This document shows positions 28,240-37,212 of a stretch of 64,000 bases of DNA, piece by piece. A program made the position numbers and the translations under genes. Below the pieces are notes generated by a model. The model saw only the letters and a list, made by a program, of their open reading frames with translations. It was not told the DNA's origin and did not search any database. Source of the DNA: Thioalkalivibrio versutus. Its GTDB lineage: Bacteria > Pseudomonadota > Gammaproteobacteria > Ectothiorhodospirales > Ectothiorhodospiraceae. The DNA is taken from positions 26,120 through 90,119 of the forward strand of contig NZ_MVAR01000031.1 in NCBI RefSeq assembly GCF_001999325.1, written 5' to 3'. How positions within the stretch are numbered: position 1 is the stretch's first letter; the number at the start of each line of letters is the position of its first letter.

Positions 28240-30293
28240 TGCGTCGTCTTATGATCATCCTGCTGATGCTTGCGGGGGTATCGCATGGCCTAGTGCATGC
28301 GCAGGACGCCTTCACCATCCCGGATGGGCACTTCCTCGCGCTTTCCTATCACGATGTACGCGACGACGTGCAGCCGGGGAGGGATGCGGACCCGTACGCC
28401 GTCAGCACGCAGCGGCTGGTGGAATGGTTTGACTGGATGGAGCGGCAGGGGTGGCGGCCGGTTTCGTTGCAGCAGATCGTTGATGCCCGCGAGGGAAGGG
28501 AGCCGCTGCCGGCCAATGCGGTGCTGCTGACCTTCGATGATGGTCTGGCCAGTGTCTACAGCCACGTGTTCCCGTTGTTGCAGGCCTATGAGTATCCGGC
28601 GCTGGTCGCGCTGCAGACCGGTTGGTTGGAGACCGTCTGGGCGGGCGAGGATGTCACCTACAACCCCGAGACATTCGCGGATGTCGCGAGCCCCGAGCCG
28701 GCAGCGGATCAGCCCCCGCCCGGGACCGTCACGTACAACGAAGCGCCGCTCGGAGCCGAGGGCTTTCTGGCGCTGTCCGAGTTGCGCGAGATGCAGGCAT
28801 CGGGGCTGGTGGAATTCGCCAGTCACAGTCACGACCTGCATCGCGGCATCCTGGCCAACCCGCAGGGGAACGAGCAGCCAGCGGCCATTACGCGTCGTTA
28901 TGACCCGGAAATCGGCCGTTACGAGGACCACGACACATTCCGTCAGCGGATCCTCGATGACATGCGGGCCAGCAATGCCTCGCTGGAGGCGATGGTAGGT
29001 GTTGCGCCGCGCGCCATCGTCTGGCCCTACGGCGCTCACAGTGCGGAGGTGGACGCACTGGCGACGGAGGCCGGGATGCCCTGGTCGATCTCGCTAGGCG
29101 CGGACCCGGTCAACCACCCGGAACAAGCGCGGGTCAACCGCTTGCTGATCAGTGGAGATCCGCGGCCGGTACAGATTGCGCAGAGCGCGCGTCCCGAATC
29201 CGCGACACGTGCGACATCGCCGCAGCCACAGCGGGTGGTCCATGTGGATCTTGACTACGTCTACGATCCCGATCCGGAGCAGACCAATCGCAATCTCGGT
29301 GTACTCCTGGACCGCATCCAACGGATGCAGGTCCGCACGGTCTACCTGCAAGCCTTTGCCGACCCGAACGGTGATGGCAACGCGGATGCGTTGTACTTTC
29401 CGAATCGGCACCTGCCCGTGCGTGCCGACCTGTTCAATCGCGTCGCCTGGCAGCTGCGGACGCGGGCCGGCGTGCGCGTGTATGCCTGGATGCCACTGCT
29501 CTCCTTTGATCTGCCCGATCAGGACCTCCATGCCGAACTGTCGGTGCAGCGGCCCGGGCCCGAAGGTGCCCCCGTGCCGGCGGATCGTGACTATCGCCGC
29601 CTGAGTCCGTTTCTTCCTCAGTCCCTGGAGATTGTCGGCGAGATCTACGAGGACCTCGGGATGGCGGCAAGCGGTATTGCCGGGGTGTTGATCCACGACG
29701 ACGCCTACCTGGCAGCCGACGAGGACCTGGCGGCCTGTCAGGACGGAGCGCGCTGGCCCGGAACGGACCGCCCGCTCTCGGATTGCACTCTGCGGCCGGA
29801 GGAGAAGACCCAGGCCCTGATCGATTTCGGGGAAGAGGTGATCGGCCGGCTGCGCTATTTCACCAATCTGTCTCTCGAATTTCGCACCGCGCGCAACCTG
29901 TATGCGCGGGTGATTCTCGAACCGGAAGCCGAGGAGCGGTTCGCCCAGGCGCTGCCCGCTGCGGTCGAGGCATACGACGAGGTCGCCATCATGGCCATGC
30001 CCTGGCTGGACGGGACCGAGCTTCCGCCGGATGTCTGGCTGGCCCGACTCGCGGATGCGGTGGACGAGCAGATCGGGGGCTTCGAGGACGTTGTATTCGA
30101 GTTGCAGGCGCGTGACTGGCGAGGCGAAGGCCGCTGGCTGGAAGCGACGCTCTTGCGCGACTGGATGGAGCAGCTTGTGCGGCGCGGGGTGCTGAACTTC
30201 GGGTACTACCCGGACGACTTCCTGCGGGATCAGCCGGAATTCGGCCCCACGTTCGAGGGCATGTCTCTGAATGCCTTCCCTCATCCGCGATAG
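28239..30293 (+). CDS. pgaB: Poly-N-acetylglucosamine N-deacetylase PgaB
   Basis: 684 residues. The signal peptide ends LVHAQD and contains no lipobox cysteine, unlike E. coli PgaB, which is a lipoprotein. N-terminal NodB-type deacetylase: LSYHDV (metal/catalytic Asp), LLTFDDGL (about 96-103), FASHSHDLHRG and IVWPYGAHS. C-terminal glycoside-hydrolase-like domain from about residue 330 (HVDLDYVYDPDPEQTNRNLG, VYAWMPLLSFDLPD). It partially deacetylates PNAG in the periplasm before export. ATG overlaps the pgaA TGA. Confidence 0.93.
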   Translation: MRRLMIILLMLAGVSHGLVHAQDAFTIPDGHFLALSYHDVRDDVQPGRDADPYAVSTQRLVEWFDWMERQGWRPVSLQQIVDAREGREPLPANAVLLTFDDGLASVYSHVFPLLQAYEYPALVALQTGWLETVWAGEDVTYNPETFADVASPEPAADQPPPGTVTYNEAPLGAEGFLALSELREMQASGLVEFASHSHDLHRGILANPQGNEQPAAITRRYDPEIGRYEDHDTFRQRILDDMRASNASLEAMVGVAPRAIVWPYGAHSAEVDALATEAGMPWSISLGADPVNHPEQARVNRLLISGDPRPVQIAQSARPESATRATSPQPQRVVHVDLDYVYDPDPEQTNRNLGVLLDRIQRMQVRTVYLQAFADPNGDGNADALYFPNRHLPVRADLFNRVAWQLRTRAGVRVYAWMPLLSFDLPDQDLHAELSVQRPGPEGAPVPADRDYRRLSPFLPQSLEIVGEIYEDLGMAASGIAGVLIHDDAYLAADEDLAACQDGARWPGTDRPLSDCTLRPEEKTQALIDFGEEVIGRLRYFTNLSLEFRTARNLYARVILEPEAEERFAQALPAAVEAYDEVAIMAMPWLDGTELPPDVWLARLADAVDEQIGGFEDVVFELQARDWRGEGRWLEATLLRDWMEQLVRRGVLNFGYYPDDFLRDQPEFGPTFEGMSLNAFPHPR

Positions 30294-30302
30294 GGAGTCG
30301 GC

Positions 30303-31565
30303 ATGACCTTCAACGCCCTGACCAATTTTGCCTTCTTCTACCCGCTAATCATGGCCTGGGTCTGGATCATTGGGGGCGTCTGGTATTACCTCCGCTGGGA
30401 GCGCCGCAAGGGGGCCGATCCCGATCATCCGCCCGACAGTGGCAGTCTGGCTGCGTGCAGCATCATCATTCCTTGCTTCAACGAGGCAGAGGTGATTCGC
30501 GACACGATCCATTACGCCCATGCGAGCGAGTACCACGACTTCGAGATCATCGCCGTCAACGATGGCAGCAGCGATGCAAGCCCCGAGATTCTCGAACAAT
30601 TGACTCACGAGTATCCCCGTCTGCGCGTGGTGCACCTGGCCAGCAATCAGGGCAAGGCCGTTGCCCTGCGGACCGGGGCACTGGCGGCGCAGAACGACTT
30701 TCTGATCTGCATCGACGGCGACGCGTTGCTGCATCCGAACGCCGTGGCCTGGATGATGTTCCACCTGACTTCGGGTCCCCGAGTGGGCGCCGTTACCGGT
30801 AACCCGCGCATCGTCAATCGCAGCAGCCTGCTGGGCAAGCTTCAGGTTGGGGAGTTCTCGGCCACTATCGGTCTGATCAAGCGCGCCCAGCGAGTCTACG
30901 GGCGCATATTCACCGTCTCGGGCGTGATCGCGGGTTTTCGTCGCACGGCCCTCGATCGGGTCGGGTACTGGAGCAGCGACATGGTCACCGAGGACATCGA
31001 TATCTCCTGGCGGCTCCAGCTCGACCACTGGGACATACGATACGAGCCCAATGCGCTGTCTTACATCTACATGCCGGAGACTCTGGCAGGACTTTGGCGT
31101 CAGCGCCTGCGCTGGGCTCAAGGGGGGGTGGAGACGGTGCTCCGCCACGGCGCCAGTCTGTTCCATTGGCCCAAGCGGCGGCTATGGGGCGTGGCCCTCG
31201 AGTATGGGGTCAGTATCGTCTGGGCCTACGTCATGTTTGTCATCATCCTTGTGGCCTTTCTGGGTCTGGTGATCGAGCTTCCGGAAGGCTGGATCCAGCC
31301 GGGGCTGCTGCCGCAATGGGCGGGCGTAATTCTCGGACTGACCGCGCTGATGCAGTTCCTCGTCAGTTTGATGATTGATCGTCGCTACGAGGTCGATGGC
31401 CGGTTTTTCCGCAATTATTTCTGGGTGATCTGGTATCCACTGGCGTTCTGGCTGTTGTCCATGGTCACCACGGTCGTGGCGGTCCCGCGCGCCCTTCTCA
31501 AGCGTTCCGGAGAGCGTGCTCGATGGATCAGCCCGGATCGCGGGCTGCGGCCCCCGGAAGAATGA
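30303..31565 (+). CDS. pgaC: Poly-N-acetylglucosamine synthase PgaC
   Basis: 420-residue inner-membrane family 2 glycosyltransferase. Membrane helix near residues 10-25, then the catalytic domain: CFNEAEVIRDTI, AVNDGSSDASPE, CIDGDALLHP (DxD-type), VTEDIDISWRL (catalytic Asp, about 231) and QRLRWAQGG (about 266). Two or three C-terminal helices follow. It polymerises N-acetylglucosamine from UDP-GlcNAc with PgaD and is activated by c-di-GMP in studied homologues. Starts 9 bp after pgaB. Confidence 0.95.
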   Translation: MTFNALTNFAFFYPLIMAWVWIIGGVWYYLRWERRKGADPDHPPDSGSLAACSIIIPCFNEAEVIRDTIHYAHASEYHDFEIIAVNDGSSDASPEILEQLTHEYPRLRVVHLASNQGKAVALRTGALAAQNDFLICIDGDALLHPNAVAWMMFHLTSGPRVGAVTGNPRIVNRSSLLGKLQVGEFSATIGLIKRAQRVYGRIFTVSGVIAGFRRTALDRVGYWSSDMVTEDIDISWRLQLDHWDIRYEPNALSYIYMPETLAGLWRQRLRWAQGGVETVLRHGASLFHWPKRRLWGVALEYGVSIVWAYVMFVIILVAFLGLVIELPEGWIQPGLLPQWAGVILGLTALMQFLVSLMIDRRYEVDGRFFRNYFWVIWYPLAFWLLSMVTTVVAVPRALLKRSGERARWISPDRGLRPPEE

Positions 31566-31569
31566 GCCC

Positions 31570-32115
31570 ATGAAGCACTTGCGACCGCGTGTTCCCAAAA
31601 TGATCGACCGCTCGGATCTGGAGCCGAGTAGAAAGCGCTATATCAGTCAGTTGGTCAGTCTTGTTGGATGGGGCATCTGGATCTACCTGTTCACACCCCT
31701 GATCGCATTGGTCGGGTGGGCGCTGGGCGTGGAGTTGTTCGAGCGCTACATCCTGGATGACCCCATGGGCACGTTGCGGGCAATTCAAACGTACGCCATC
31801 GCGATTGTCTCGGCGGGCGCGATCTTCATAGGGTGGGCCGGTTACAACTGGTTCCGCTTTCACAACAAGGAACGTCGGCGCGCACCGGAACCGGTCGGGA
31901 CCGAGGAGTTGGCCCGGCATTTCGGCATCGATCGTGACGAGGCCGAGATTATCGCAACGGCTCGCATTGTGACGGTTCATTTTGATGAGACCGCACGGAT
32001 CGTCGATGTCCAGACCATGGTTCCGCGAGCTCCATCGGAGCTCGCAGGCGATTCCGACGAATCCAGTGACTCTGATCCGCCGGCGGACCCGAATGGGGAG
32101 CGCCGCTACGGCTGA
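31570..32115 (+). CDS. pgaD: PgaD, c-di-GMP-dependent PNAG synthase partner
   Basis: 181 residues with two membrane helices (VSLVGWGIWIYLFTPLIALVG and TYAIAIVSAGAIFIGWAGYN) and a cytoplasmic tail beginning RFHNKERRR. It is longer than E. coli PgaD (137) because of an acidic, Ser/Pro-rich C-terminus. The ATG lies 4 bp after the pgaC stop. It closes the operon; PgaC and PgaD together bind c-di-GMP in studied systems. Confidence 0.88.
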   Translation: MKHLRPRVPKMIDRSDLEPSRKRYISQLVSLVGWGIWIYLFTPLIALVGWALGVELFERYILDDPMGTLRAIQTYAIAIVSAGAIFIGWAGYNWFRFHNKERRRAPEPVGTEELARHFGIDRDEAEIIATARIVTVHFDETARIVDVQTMVPRAPSELAGDSDESSDSDPPADPNGERRYG

Positions 32116-32228
32116 CTGGCGGTGGTTTCTTTGTACGCCCGTTATTGGTTGGCCTTGCCGCCCGCGGGGTTACCTACACGCCGGATTGCTTCGCAGCGCT
32201 CGCAATGACGAGATGGACGCCAAGCGGG

Positions 32229-32903
32229 CTAGTCGCTGGTCTCGCCCTCGACCGTGGTCAGGCCGAAGGCGTGCCACATCTGCATGCCGCCGCGGTACCA
32301 CTTGATGCGCTCGGCCGGGTAGCCGAGGTTGGTCAGGGTGCGGATGTTGGTGGGTGACTGGCCGCACCAGGGGCCGTTGCAGAACAGCACCAGGGTCTTC
32401 GCCCGGCTGAAGTCGTAGAAGTCGCCGTCGAAGATTGCGCCGAAGTCTTCGGTCAGCACGTTGCGCACGTCGTCCGGGTCCGCGCCGGAGGCGAAGTGCA
32501 GGCGGTCCCAGGGGATGTTGACGGCGCCGGGGATGGTGCCGCGGCGGTATTCGCGCGGGGTGCGCGAATCGATGATCACCAGGTCGTCGCGCTCCGTGGT
32601 CTGCTGGAGGTAGTCGATGAACTCCAGTTCGCCCAGGGTCTCGACGCCGCGGCCAAGGCTCATCGGCTGGATGCAGAATGGCGGGCAGGGCCGCGCGATC
32701 TGTGCGTAGTCGAGGTCGATGGTCGCGAAGGTGTCCTGGTCGCGGGCTACCGTCACGGTCTCGTTGCCGTGGCGCACGTCGAATGCGGCCATGTCGGCGG
32801 TGATGCCGACCTCCGTTTCCGCGAATGCCGGAGCGGTCAGGAACAGGACCGCCGCTGCGAGCAGGCTCGATCGCACTTTTCGTGCGCTAAAGGGTGCTTT
32901 CAT
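32229..32903 (-). CDS. Exported rhodanese-like protein
   Basis: 224 residues. Signal peptide SSLLAAAVLFLTAPAFA. The rhodanese domain occupies about residues 90-215, with IIDSRTPREYRRGTIPGAVN and the active-site loop LFCNGPWCGQSP (C175). A pair of cysteines at 73 and 77 (RPCPPFCIQP) is an unusual extra. The frame runs far upstream in opposite-strand sequence, but the Met at 32903 has a GGAGACTCC site. Its last 30 codons are the right-hand repeat of the pga island. Likely a periplasmic sulfurtransferase. Confidence 0.88.
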   Translation of the reverse strand: MKAPFSARKVRSSLLAAAVLFLTAPAFAETEVGITADMAAFDVRHGNETVTVARDQDTFATIDLDYAQIARPCPPFCIQPMSLGRGVETLGELEFIDYLQQTTERDDLVIIDSRTPREYRRGTIPGAVNIPWDRLHFASGADPDDVRNVLTEDFGAIFDGDFYDFSRAKTLVLFCNGPWCGQSPTNIRTLTNLGYPAERIKWYRGGMQMWHAFGLTTVEGETSD

Positions 32904-33164
32904 GGGGGGAGTCTCCGCTACGTCTCTCATACGTCGAACGTAGTCTCGAACTGCGGCGCTTGCGCGAAATAACGCCTGCCCGCGTGGGCATTTCCTGACC
33001 CGGCACGGTCCTGCACGAGGGGGCGCGCGATCCATCAGGCGGGGGGTGACCGATGATGTACGGACGCCTCGGTATTCGGGGAGTCGTGCAGGTCTGGTAG
33101 GGTGCGCGCTCGTTTGCGCGGGGCAGGTGCGCGCAGGATTGCGTCCAGAGGAAGGAAGGTGTTT

Positions 33165-33767
33165 GTGTTGCGAGGAATGCGTACGTTTTGGGTGGCCGGC
33201 ATTGCGCTGGTGGCCACCGGATGTTCCATCACCCAGTCGATTGAGCCACTGGATGCGGTGGATGTCAGCCTGGTCTGCGTGCTCGACAACCCCGAGATCC
33301 ACATGGCTGGATTTCAGCCCGAGATGCGCGAACTGATCGAGCAGCGAGGTATCCGCACGGACGTCTATTCCGGTTCCCGCCCTGCACGGTGTTCGCATTA
33401 CCTGGAACACACCGCGAACTGGAAGTGGGATCTGGCAATGTACCTCTCGTACGCCGATCTTCGCGTCTATGACGCCCAGGGCCTGGCGGGGCAGGCCACC
33501 TACGATGCCCGCAGCGGTAGCGGGCGGATGGACAAGTTCGGGCCGACCCGAGAGAAGCTGGCGCCGCTCGTGGACGAGCTGTTCGCGCAAGTGAATGCCG
33601 TGGAGTTGATCCGCGGAGGTGAACAGGCGGATCAGGGACGCGATGAAGACTCCGACGGCCGTTCGGTCGAGGCGCGACTGGAAGAGCTGGATCGCTTGCA
33701 CGACCGGGGGCTGATTACCGAAGCGGCCTACGAGGAGCGCCTGCGCGCCATCCTGGCGGATCTTTAG
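33165..33767 (+). CDS. Lipoprotein with C-terminal SHOCT domain
   Basis: About 200 residues. The preferred start is the GTG at 33165, 5 bp after AAGGAAGG; an ATG at 33177 is also in frame but its GAGGA directly abuts the codon. Lipobox ALVATGC, then a domain of the Sbal_3080-like lipoprotein type (VSLVCVLDNPEIHMAGF, NWKWDLAMYLSYADLRVYD). The last 30 residues (RLEELDRLHDRGLITEAAYE) form a SHOCT motif, a short oligomerisation element. Function unknown. Confidence 0.7.
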   Translation: MLRGMRTFWVAGIALVATGCSITQSIEPLDAVDVSLVCVLDNPEIHMAGFQPEMRELIEQRGIRTDVYSGSRPARCSHYLEHTANWKWDLAMYLSYADLRVYDAQGLAGQATYDARSGSGRMDKFGPTREKLAPLVDELFAQVNAVELIRGGEQADQGRDEDSDGRSVEARLEELDRLHDRGLITEAAYEERLRAILADL

Positions 33768-33774
33768 CACGCCC

Positions 33775-33796
33775 CGCGCGGCGCCGCGCCCTTTCC
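33775..33796. terminator. Possible bidirectional terminator
   Basis: The short gap between two convergent genes holds a perfect palindrome, GCGCGGCGCCGCGC, with pyrimidine-rich sequence after it (CCTTTCCC). The T run is weak, so this is a modest call. Confidence 0.35.
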
Positions 33797-33802
33797 CGAC
33801 CG

Positions 33803-35107
33803 CTACGCGTCTTCGTCCAGCAGGTCGCGGATCTGGTCGATCACGCCGGGTTCGGTCCATTCGATGGCGCCGAACAGGTAGTAGCGCAGGCGGCCCTTGC
33901 GGTCGACGACGTAGCTGGTGGGGTAGGCCATCGCGCGCCAGTCGTCGAGGGAGTCCTGTTCCGGATCGAGGAGGATGGTGAACTCGGTCTGCACCTCGTC
34001 CTCGATGAAGCGTTGGATGGTGTCCTCGTCCTCGCCCAGGTTCACCGCCAGGATGCGAAAGCCTTCGTCGCGCAGTTCGTCCTCCAGCAGTTGCATGGAC
34101 GGCATCTCGTGCACGCAGGGCGGGCACCAGCTGGCCCAGAAATTGATCAGCACCACCTCGCCGCGATAGTCCTCCAGTCGATGGATATCCCCCGCCAGGT
34201 CGGGCCGCTCCAGCGGCGGGGCCGCCACGGGTTCATCCAGGGCGTTGAGCTGTGCGTCGGTGCCGCTTGGGGTGCGTACTGCCAGGTCCGTGTCCGGTCC
34301 GGCCACGGCGGGTGTGCGTTGATGAGGCAGCCGCGTCAGCAGTTCCAAGGCGAAGATGATTTCGCGGTGGAAGGTCTCGCTGGCGAGTCGCTCGGCTTCG
34401 GTCGCATCGGGGCGGAAGAAGAAGCGGTCGCGGATCCCGGGAAGCAGGCGCGCCCCCACTGCACTGCCGCCCTCGGTCAGCCCGCTGCGAATCCGCCCGA
34501 GATGCTGGCGCTGGGGCGACTGGGCCGGTTGCAGGATGTACACCGGCAGATTGGTCAGCCGGACGATGGGTTGTAGTTCGGCCTCATCGGTATCCACGCC
34601 GGTATGCAGGAAGGGGCTGGTCATCAGCAGTCCGGCCAGGTAGTCCGCCTCGGGGTGGGCTTGTTGCCACTGGTACAGGCCGGTGAGCAGCCAGGGCAGG
34701 GCACGGTCATGCCCGAAGGCATAGACCGGTCGTCCGGTATCGGTGTGGGTTGCCTCGATCAGGTCCGTCACCGTGGCGGTGGGCATGTCGTCGAAGCTGG
34801 ATGCCGCCTCGGGCAGGAAGTGGCCGGTGAACGGATCGGCCAGCCAGGTCTCGACCCCGGCCGCCTGCAGCGCCAGCGCCTGTTGTCGATGGCCGTCCTG
34901 CAGGCCGTGTTCGGAGGGGAACCACAAAAGCACGGCGTCGCCATCGGCGCGATAGCGTTCCACCGGGATCTCGGCCCCGCCGGCCTCGATCGAAGCGGCG
35001 GCGTCGACTGCGCCCGTCGGGCCGTTCGCCTCCTGCGCCAGTGCGGCGAACGGGATCATCAGCAGGGCCGCGAGGGCAAACAGGCGTACGAGAATACGGT
35101 GTGTCAT
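33803..35107 (-). CDS. Exported alpha/beta-hydrolase-like (DUF3530) domain fused to TlpA thioredoxin (paralogue)
   Basis: 434 residues. Signal peptide LFALAALLMIPFAALA. A DUF3530-like first domain (VLLWFPSEHGLQDGHRQQAL, PVYAFGHDRALPWLLTGLY) precedes a TlpA-type thioredoxin with FWASWCPPCVHEMPSMQ (C328 and C331) and YPTSYVVDRKGRLRYY. Same architecture and length as the gene at 24126-25415, so the two are paralogues placed on either side of the pga island. Convergent to the SHOCT lipoprotein gene. Confidence 0.8.
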   Translation of the reverse strand: MTHRILVRLFALAALLMIPFAALAQEANGPTGAVDAAASIEAGGAEIPVERYRADGDAVLLWFPSEHGLQDGHRQQALALQAAGVETWLADPFTGHFLPEAASSFDDMPTATVTDLIEATHTDTGRPVYAFGHDRALPWLLTGLYQWQQAHPEADYLAGLLMTSPFLHTGVDTDEAELQPIVRLTNLPVYILQPAQSPQRQHLGRIRSGLTEGGSAVGARLLPGIRDRFFFRPDATEAERLASETFHREIIFALELLTRLPHQRTPAVAGPDTDLAVRTPSGTDAQLNALDEPVAAPPLERPDLAGDIHRLEDYRGEVVLINFWASWCPPCVHEMPSMQLLEDELRDEGFRILAVNLGEDEDTIQRFIEDEVQTEFTILLDPEQDSLDDWRAMAYPTSYVVDRKGRLRYYLFGAIEWTEPGVIDQIRDLLDEDA

Positions 35108-35215
35108 GGAAACCTTGGTGAAGGGGCTCGGGAATAGACGCGCGAGAGCTTGATATTGCTCCACGGATCTCCTGCAGGGTGTCAGGATTGTGTTCGCAGT
35201 CGGGGATTCCGGTCC

Positions 35216-36730
35216 CTACAACGCGGGCATGCCTGCAACGGGTATGGGTTCGGCGGGGGCGATCATGATGCGGTCACGTCCGCCGTCCTTCGCGGCGTAC
35301 AGGGCCTGGTCGGCGCGTCCCAGCAGCGAGTCCATGGTGTCGCCGGGGTGGAAGCTGGCGATCCCGGCCGAGCAGGTCTGGCCGTTGGGCATCGCGGTGC
35401 GCAGGCGTTCCAGCACGCGGCGGGCCTGCTGCGCATCAATGTGCGGGAACACCACCACGAATTCCTCGCCGCCAAAACGTGCCAGCAGGTCCGTGGGCCG
35501 CAGGATGGGACGCCAGGCATCCACCATTTCCTGCAGCAGGGCATCGCCGGCTGCATGGCCGTGGGAATCGTTGAAGCGCTTGAAGTGGTCAATATCCAGG
35601 AATGCGAGGTTGAGCGGGCCCTGGGTGCGTTCGGCGCGGGCGATCTCGCGGGTTAACTGTTCTTCCAGGTGGCGACGATTGCCGGCCCCGGTCAGCGGGT
35701 CGGTACGCGAGAGGTTCTCCAGGCGCTTGGCCTGGTGCTGGGTCTCGCGCAGCAATCCAGCCATGCGGTACAACACCAGCAGGAACAGCAGGATGGAGGC
35801 GATCGCCGCAACGCGAATGATCTCCATCTCGCTGCCCGCCGTGAACAGGATCACCATCGGCACCAGGACGGACGCGGCGCCCAGCACGAGCAGACGCCGG
35901 CCGGAGAGCTCGGCGTGCGAGATGTGTGCGCGCGGTTCGGTCTTCGCGGAAGGATGCCATGCCGCCGCCACGATCAGGGAATAGGCAATCAACCAGAAGG
36001 CATCGGTCAGTCCGCCCGCGGTGTACCAGCCGGTGGAGTTGCCGTGGGCGTAGAGCAGGTCGGCCGTCAGATAGGCGAGCATCCCCAGGAGGAGGAAACT
36101 GTGGGCCGTGATGCCGGTTCGGTGGAGGAACACCAGGCGCAGGACCAGGGGCAGCAGGATCAGGTCCGCGACCGGATAGCCCGTGGATACCAGCAGTTGC
36201 AGCCAGGTCAGGTCGGGGTCGTAGGTGTAGGGTGCGATCAGCAGGGCCCACCCGAGCACCGCGGCCGAAATGCCCACGATCAGGGCATCCACAAACGCGC
36301 CGTCGTCGCGTGCGGTCTGGCTTCCCAGTTGCCACAGCGCGATGGCGAACAGCGGGTATACCGACAGGTAGAAGATATCCGCGGCTGAGGGGAAGGGTTC
36401 CAGGCCCTGCAGATCGAGCCAGTACCAGATGCCGTGGCCGATGGCCGCCAGCGTCAGTACGGTGGCGATCAGGCCCCAGGCGGTCGCGGCGAATGGCCTC
36501 GGCCGGCGCAGTGCGGCGATGCCGACAGCGAGGGCAGCGCTTGTGGTGCCCAGCACGTAGAGACTGCTGGCCAGCAGGCCATAGGGCAGGGCGACATAGG
36601 TTGCGGTCAGCAGGAGGCCAATGCCCAGAAGAACCTGCCAGGTATCCGGCCGAACGGCCCGGGCGCCGCGATGGTTTCCCCCGTCAGCGCAGTGCGTGTC
36701 GTCGTGCTGGATACTGGCCCATTTCCCCAT
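35216..36730 (-). CDS. Membrane-anchored diguanylate cyclase (GGDEF)
   Basis: 504 residues. The N-terminal 320 or so contain about nine hydrophobic helices with no soluble sensor domain. The GGDEF domain starts at LSRTDPLTGAGNRRHLEEQL, has FLDIDHFKRFNDSHGH and the active site RFGGEEF (about 420). An inhibitory RxxD site (RPTD) lies five residues before GGEEF, so product feedback is expected. It should synthesise c-di-GMP, the activator of PgaCD, and lies 3 kb from the pga operon. Confidence 0.9.
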   Translation of the reverse strand: MGKWASIQHDDTHCADGGNHRGARAVRPDTWQVLLGIGLLLTATYVALPYGLLASSLYVLGTTSAALAVGIAALRRPRPFAATAWGLIATVLTLAAIGHGIWYWLDLQGLEPFPSAADIFYLSVYPLFAIALWQLGSQTARDDGAFVDALIVGISAAVLGWALLIAPYTYDPDLTWLQLLVSTGYPVADLILLPLVLRLVFLHRTGITAHSFLLLGMLAYLTADLLYAHGNSTGWYTAGGLTDAFWLIAYSLIVAAAWHPSAKTEPRAHISHAELSGRRLLVLGAASVLVPMVILFTAGSEMEIIRVAAIASILLFLLVLYRMAGLLRETQHQAKRLENLSRTDPLTGAGNRRHLEEQLTREIARAERTQGPLNLAFLDIDHFKRFNDSHGHAAGDALLQEMVDAWRPILRPTDLLARFGGEEFVVVFPHIDAQQARRVLERLRTAMPNGQTCSAGIASFHPGDTMDSLLGRADQALYAAKDGGRDRIMIAPAEPIPVAGMPAL

Positions 36731-36841
36731 GGATAATATGGTGACAGACCGATTGCGGGTTGTCCCGTTTCGGCATGCCTCTTGAGCCGCTCAGCCGGGC
36801 GCCACGGGCTACAAATAGCCCGTGGCGCCCGGCAGGTTACG

Positions 36842-37075
36842 TTACAGGCCGATCAGTTCGGCGTGGACACCGGTCGCGGTTACCGTGTCCAGCAGCTTGC
36901 GGCTGTCGACCCGTTCCGGATCGTACTCCACCACCATCAGGTGGGGCCGTTCGTCGTGACTGGAGGCGGCCATGACGCCGGGGAGTTCACGCAGGGTGTC
37001 CTGGATGCGCTCGCGGGCCGCGTGGTCGGTGTTTTCGTCGATGTGGATGGTGACATCCGCCATGTGATTGCTCAT
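36842..37075 (-). CDS. Small HMA-like ferredoxin-fold protein without CxxC
   Basis: 77 residues: ADVTIHIDENTDHAARERIQ, LRELPGVMAASSHDERPHLM, VVEYDPERVDSRKLLDTV. The pattern (beta-alpha-beta-beta-alpha-beta with GV and YDP) matches heavy-metal-associated domains, but the metal-binding CxxC loop is replaced by HIDENTD, so metal transfer by cysteine is not expected. A second Met four codons in is also possible. Divergent from the rhodanese/MBL gene. Confidence 0.6.
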   Translation of the reverse strand: MSNHMADVTIHIDENTDHAARERIQDTLRELPGVMAASSHDERPHLMVVEYDPERVDSRKLLDTVTATGVHAELIGL

Positions 37076-37212
37076 TGGGGGTTCCTTCGGCTGCTGGGCC
37101 GTGTGCCTTTACCCTGAATATAGACACTGTACGGGGTGGCTCAAGCGGAGGCCTGGCCGGCGGCGGAACAGGGGGCTATGGTGGAGGGATGGACGCCACA
37201 AGGAGAATCACG

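Larger units (their letters stand above)
25569..32328. mobile_element. Candidate genomic island: pgaABCD between 91-bp direct repeats
   Basis: Direct repeats 25569-25659 and 32238-32328 (same orientation, 90 of 91 bp identical, offset 6669) enclose pgaABCD. The right copy is the 3' end of a complete rhodanese gene, the left an isolated 3' fragment, as left by integration into the 3' end of a gene. No integrase is present, so the island is either non-autonomous, decayed, or was placed by homologous recombination. The boundary outside the repeats shows no extended similarity except a short palindromic repeat. Confidence 0.6.

Noticed and set aside
32904..34127. Long N-terminal extension of the rhodanese frame
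   Set aside because: The extension overlaps the lipoprotein and thioredoxin-fusion genes and has no homology; the signal peptide at 32903 marks the start.
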